Made by a program: the position numbers and the translations under genes. A stretch of 17,364 bases of DNA from CAZGSG01 sp964528095 (GTDB lineage: Bacteria; Bacteroidota; Bacteroidia; Chitinophagales; Chitinophagaceae): contig CAZGSG010000111.1 in the NCBI GenBank assembly GCA_964528095.1, positions 1 to 17,364 of the forward strand. Direction: 5' to 3'. The notes below the pieces were generated by a model that saw nothing but the letters and a program-made list of their open reading frames with translations, ran no database searches and had not been told where the DNA came from. Numbering within the stretch: position 1 is the stretch's first letter; each line of letters begins with the position of its first letter. Shown here one piece after another: positions 15,371 through 17,364 of this stretch.

Positions 15371-16228
15371 ATGAATTTCAACGAAAAATTACATCATCTC
15401 ATAGATGAGGCCTTGCAGGAAGATACCGGTGATGGCGATCATTCAACACTTTCCTGTATACCCGCTGGTGCAAAAGGAAAAGCTGTTCTCAAAATAAAGC
15501 AGGAGGGCATACTTGCCGGGGTGAAGGTAGCGCAATTGATATTTCACTATAAAGAACCCGGCGCCATCTTCACTTCTTTTAAAAAGGATGGTGATAAAAT
15601 GAAGTACAATGAGATCGCTTTTGAGATAGAAGCAGGCATTCATACTATTCTGCAATGTGAGCGACTTGTACTTAACTGTATGCAACGTATGAGTGGTATA
15701 GCCACCCTTACCAAACAATTTACAGATCAGTTGCAGGGATATAAAACTAAATTGCTTGACACGCGCAAAACAACTCCGAATTTCAGGTTACTGGAAAAAG
15801 AAGCAGTGCGTATAGGAGGCGGCGTAAATCATCGCTTCGGATTATTTGATATGATCATGTTGAAGGATAATCATATTGACTACGCCGGTGGACTGGAGAA
15901 AGCGATTGATAAAGCTGCTGAATATGTAAAAACAAAAAAACCAGGGTTAAAGATCGAAGTGGAAACAAGAAGTATTGATGAAGTGAAAAGAGTGGTGGCC
16001 ATGGCAAAGGGAAAGGTATTCCGGATCATGCTGGATAACTTTGCGCCGCAACTTGTGGGTGAGGCGGTAGCGATCATCAATGGCGATTTTGAAACAGAAG
16101 CAAGCGGTGGCATTAACCTGGATAATATACAGGAATATGCAAAAACAGGTGTTGACTATGTGAGCGTCGGGGCATTGATCCACCAGGCCAGGAGCCTTGA
16201 TCTCAGCCTGAAAGCAGTGTTGCTGTAA
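15371..16228 (+). CDS. nadC: Nicotinate-nucleotide pyrophosphorylase (quinolinate phosphoribosyltransferase)
   Basis: NadC converts quinolinate and phosphoribosyl pyrophosphate to nicotinate mononucleotide, CO2 and pyrophosphate in de novo NAD synthesis. The 285-residue product carries the family motifs in order: an N-terminal EALQEDTGDGDHST, the dimer and substrate helix CERLVLNCMQRMSGIAT, the active-site stretch LLDTRKTTPNFRLLEKEAVRIGGG with NHRFGLFDMIMLKDNHI, the barrel motifs IEVETRS and IMLDNF, and the phosphate-binding EASGGINLDNI before YVSVGAL. Full length is present. The ATG at 15371 is the only start giving the whole N-terminal domain. It lies 42 bases upstream of the SUI1-type gene, probably in one transcript. 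No nadA or nadB lies in the window. Confidence 0.97.
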   Translation: MNFNEKLHHLIDEALQEDTGDGDHSTLSCIPAGAKGKAVLKIKQEGILAGVKVAQLIFHYKEPGAIFTSFKKDGDKMKYNEIAFEIEAGIHTILQCERLVLNCMQRMSGIATLTKQFTDQLQGYKTKLLDTRKTTPNFRLLEKEAVRIGGGVNHRFGLFDMIMLKDNHIDYAGGLEKAIDKAAEYVKTKKPGLKIEVETRSIDEVKRVVAMAKGKVFRIMLDNFAPQLVGEAVAIINGDFETEASGGINLDNIQEYAKTGVDYVSVGALIHQARSLDLSLKAVLL

Positions 16229-16270
16229 ATAGGACGAAGAGGAATGAAATGACCAACCAATTTTTTAAAC

Positions 16271-16615
16271 ATGAGTAAAAAAAATAAGCCGGACGAGCGG
16301 GGATTTGTTTATAGCACAGACCCCAATTTTAAATTTGAGCAGGAGGATAGTATCCATGAAACGATCGCTCCGGCATCACAAAAACTAAGGATCCGGCTGG
16401 ATACCAAACACCGCGCAGGTAAGGGTGTGACCCTGGTAACAGGGTTTGTTGGAACAGAAGATGACCTGCAGGAACTGGGCAAAAAATTAAAGACCCATTG
16501 CGGAACAGGCGGCTCTGTAAAAGACGGGGAAATGATCGTACAGGGCGATCAGCGGGATAAAGTATTACAATGGTTGATAAAGAATGGGTATAAACAAACG
16601 AAACGGATCGGATAA
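16271..16615 (+). CDS. SUI1/YciH-type translation initiation factor
   Basis: This 114-residue protein is a bacterial homologue of eIF1/SUI1 (YciH family). The compact SUI1 fold spans about residues 37-112, with LRIRLDTKHRAGKGVTLVTGF, then LQELGKKLKTHCGTGGSVKDG and EMIVQGDQRDKVLQWLIKNGY. The N-terminal ~35 residues are polar and probably flexible (FVYSTDPNFKFEQED). Family members bind the small ribosomal subunit, and E. coli YciH is thought to affect initiation fidelity or stress-time translation. That role is extrapolated. It follows nadC by 42 bases on the same strand. Confidence 0.92.
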   Translation: MSKKNKPDERGFVYSTDPNFKFEQEDSIHETIAPASQKLRIRLDTKHRAGKGVTLVTGFVGTEDDLQELGKKLKTHCGTGGSVKDGEMIVQGDQRDKVLQWLIKNGYKQTKRIG

Positions 16616-16656
16616 GCAACTGAACTTAGCTCTTCAACATTAAACCCTTTCATTCT

Positions 16657-16824
16657 ATGGCCTGGATACTATGCGGAACAGGGGTGCTTTTTTGTTTTTC
16701 GGGAGTCTGTTTTTTCTACAAAAAAGTGTTTGAGAAAACAGGTTCGATAATCTGGCCGTTGATAATTATGATACTGGGGGTAATACTTATAGGAATAGGA
16801 ACTTCTATCTACTTTCATCTATAA
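16657..16824 (+). CDS. Small two-helix membrane protein, unrecognised
   Basis: A 55-codon frame starts at ATG 16657 and ends at TAA 16822-16824. The product has a first hydrophobic segment (residues 2-21, AWILCGTGVLFCFSGVCFFY), a charged turn (KKVFEKTGS) and a second hydrophobic segment (about 31-53, IIWPLIIMILGVILIGIG). That is the pattern of a helical hairpin with both ends on the same side of the inner membrane. Three cysteines lie in the first helix. It lies 41 bases after the SUI1-type gene and just before a terminator, so it is probably the last gene of the nadC transcript. No family is recognised. The membrane pattern and the placement before the terminator support a real gene, but its small size leaves doubt. 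Confidence 0.55.
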   Translation: MAWILCGTGVLFCFSGVCFFYKKVFEKTGSIIWPLIIMILGVILIGIGTSIYFHL

Positions 16825-16843
16825 TCACTGAGTGAAAGGAAAT

Positions 16844-16875
16844 AAAAAACCGGGATCAATACTTCCCGGTTTTTT
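16844..16875. terminator. Bidirectional terminator between convergent units
   Basis: AAAAAACCGGG at 16844-16854 pairs perfectly with CCCGGTTTTTT at 16865-16875, plus an A-T pair inside (16855 with 16864). T-tracts lie on both sides, so it can end the + strand nadC unit and the - strand T9SS-domain fragment. Confidence 0.85.
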
Positions 16876-16889
16876 ATTAATATATGCGC

Positions 16890-17216
16890 TTACTTTTTTA
16901 TAAAAGAAGATGACCAGGAATAATTATCAGCTTTTATTTCAAGTACATAATATCCTGGAATAATATCATGCAGAAGAATTGTCTGCTGCAGGTAGTTGGC
17001 CTGCTTCGACATTTCGGTACGTTTTACTATTTTGCCCGAAGCGTTTAAAATGGTTATACTGATCTTTCCTTTAAGATCATTCTGCATTTCAACAGTAATT
17101 TTTTCATTCGCTGGATTGGGGAATAATTTGACTGTTTTATCCTGCATATTGCCGGTGCTTATTTTTTTGACCTCGACACGGGTGGTTTTTCCATCGATAT
17201 CTGTTTGTGATAAACG
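16890..17216 (-). pseudogene. 3' fragment of a T9SS cargo gene (type A sorting domain)
   Basis: Read on the - strand, the frame gives RLSQTDIDGKTTRVEVKKI, a sequence typical of the region just before the sorting signal in T9SS cargo. The type A C-terminal domain follows: VKLFPNPANEKITVEM, ISITILNASGKIVKR and DIIPGYYVLEIKADN, ending SSSFIKK. This domain is recognised by the T9SS and removed at the cell surface. Immediately upstream of RLSQTD the codon is TAG (17219-17217), where such proteins usually have Tyr (YRL). An internal ATG at 17147 would give an 85-residue product lacking any signal peptide, so it could not be exported. The remnant therefore looks like the tail of a larger gene truncated at 17216. 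The alternative is a single nonsense mutation with the rest of the gene outside the window. Confidence 0.7.
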
Positions 17217-17364
17217 CTAAAACATATTGCCTGTTATTCGCGCTCCCTCCTCCAAAGAATCAGCCTTTCCCCCGGATTGATTCCGCCCCTTTACCTGCCC
17301 CATGCCGGTAACCTTTCTTCCACCCGCAACATGCCCGCTGGTGATAGCCGTCCTCTTTTGTGCT
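17217..17364. other. More GC-rich sequence abutting the broken T9SS gene
   Basis: Bases 17221-17364 contain about 55% G+C, against roughly 25-40% in the 300 bases before. In the frame of the T9SS fragment the - strand is open from the window edge to the TAG at 17219 (about 48 codons, rich in Gly, Lys and Arg), but shows no T9SS or enzyme motif. The + strand is also open in one frame, so neither frame is persuasive. The abrupt change exactly where the cargo homology stops suggests the end of a repeat or mobile element continuing past the window. No transposase or terminal repeat is visible. Confidence 0.45.

Overview
The window looks like a chromosomal segment from a Bacteroidota bacterium, most likely of the family Chitinophagaceae. 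The signs are a complete gldK-gldL-gldM-gldN core of the type IX secretion system (T9SS) and gliding machinery, the C-terminal part of a T9SS cargo protein, a DUF4783 gene next to nadC, lipoproteins with Bacteroidota-style lipoboxes, and promoter-like sequences of the Bacteroidota type (TTG or TTTG, then TAnnTTTG). No rRNA, tRNA, CRISPR array, prophage or intact insertion sequence was recognised.

Layout. Bases 1-620 hold no convincing gene. They carry two families of short repeats and a candidate promoter for a YyaL/DUF255 thioredoxin-fold protein (621-2714, +). The T9SS core follows on the + strand: gldK (2859-4169), gldL (4304-5125), gldM (5216-6748) and gldN (6759-7781), closed by a strong terminator. 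GldL and GldM form the proton-driven inner-membrane motor, and GldK and GldN form the periplasmic and outer-membrane-associated ring. A terminator-like hairpin whose first arm lies in the last codons of gldK separates gldK from gldLMN.

The - strand then carries, in transcription order, gpmI (14726-13197), a small membrane-anchored haem-binding protein (13175-12684), an ECF sigma factor (12594-12013) and a protein with a short cytoplasmic domain, one transmembrane helix, a long linker and an outer-membrane beta-barrel (11985-10597). A terminator follows, then a lipoprotein gene (10476-9895) translationally coupled to uvrC (9898-8084). The sigma factor and barrel protein match the architecture of dual membrane-spanning anti-sigma systems reported in Bacteroides, and are the most interesting system here.

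On the + strand from 14902 come a DUF4783 exported protein, nadC, a SUI1/YciH-type translation factor and an unrecognised 55-residue two-helix membrane protein. At the right end, a - strand T9SS C-terminal domain is cut off at 17216-17219 by a stop codon and a change to more GC-rich sequence, which suggests a cargo gene broken by a repeat or mobile element running off the window.
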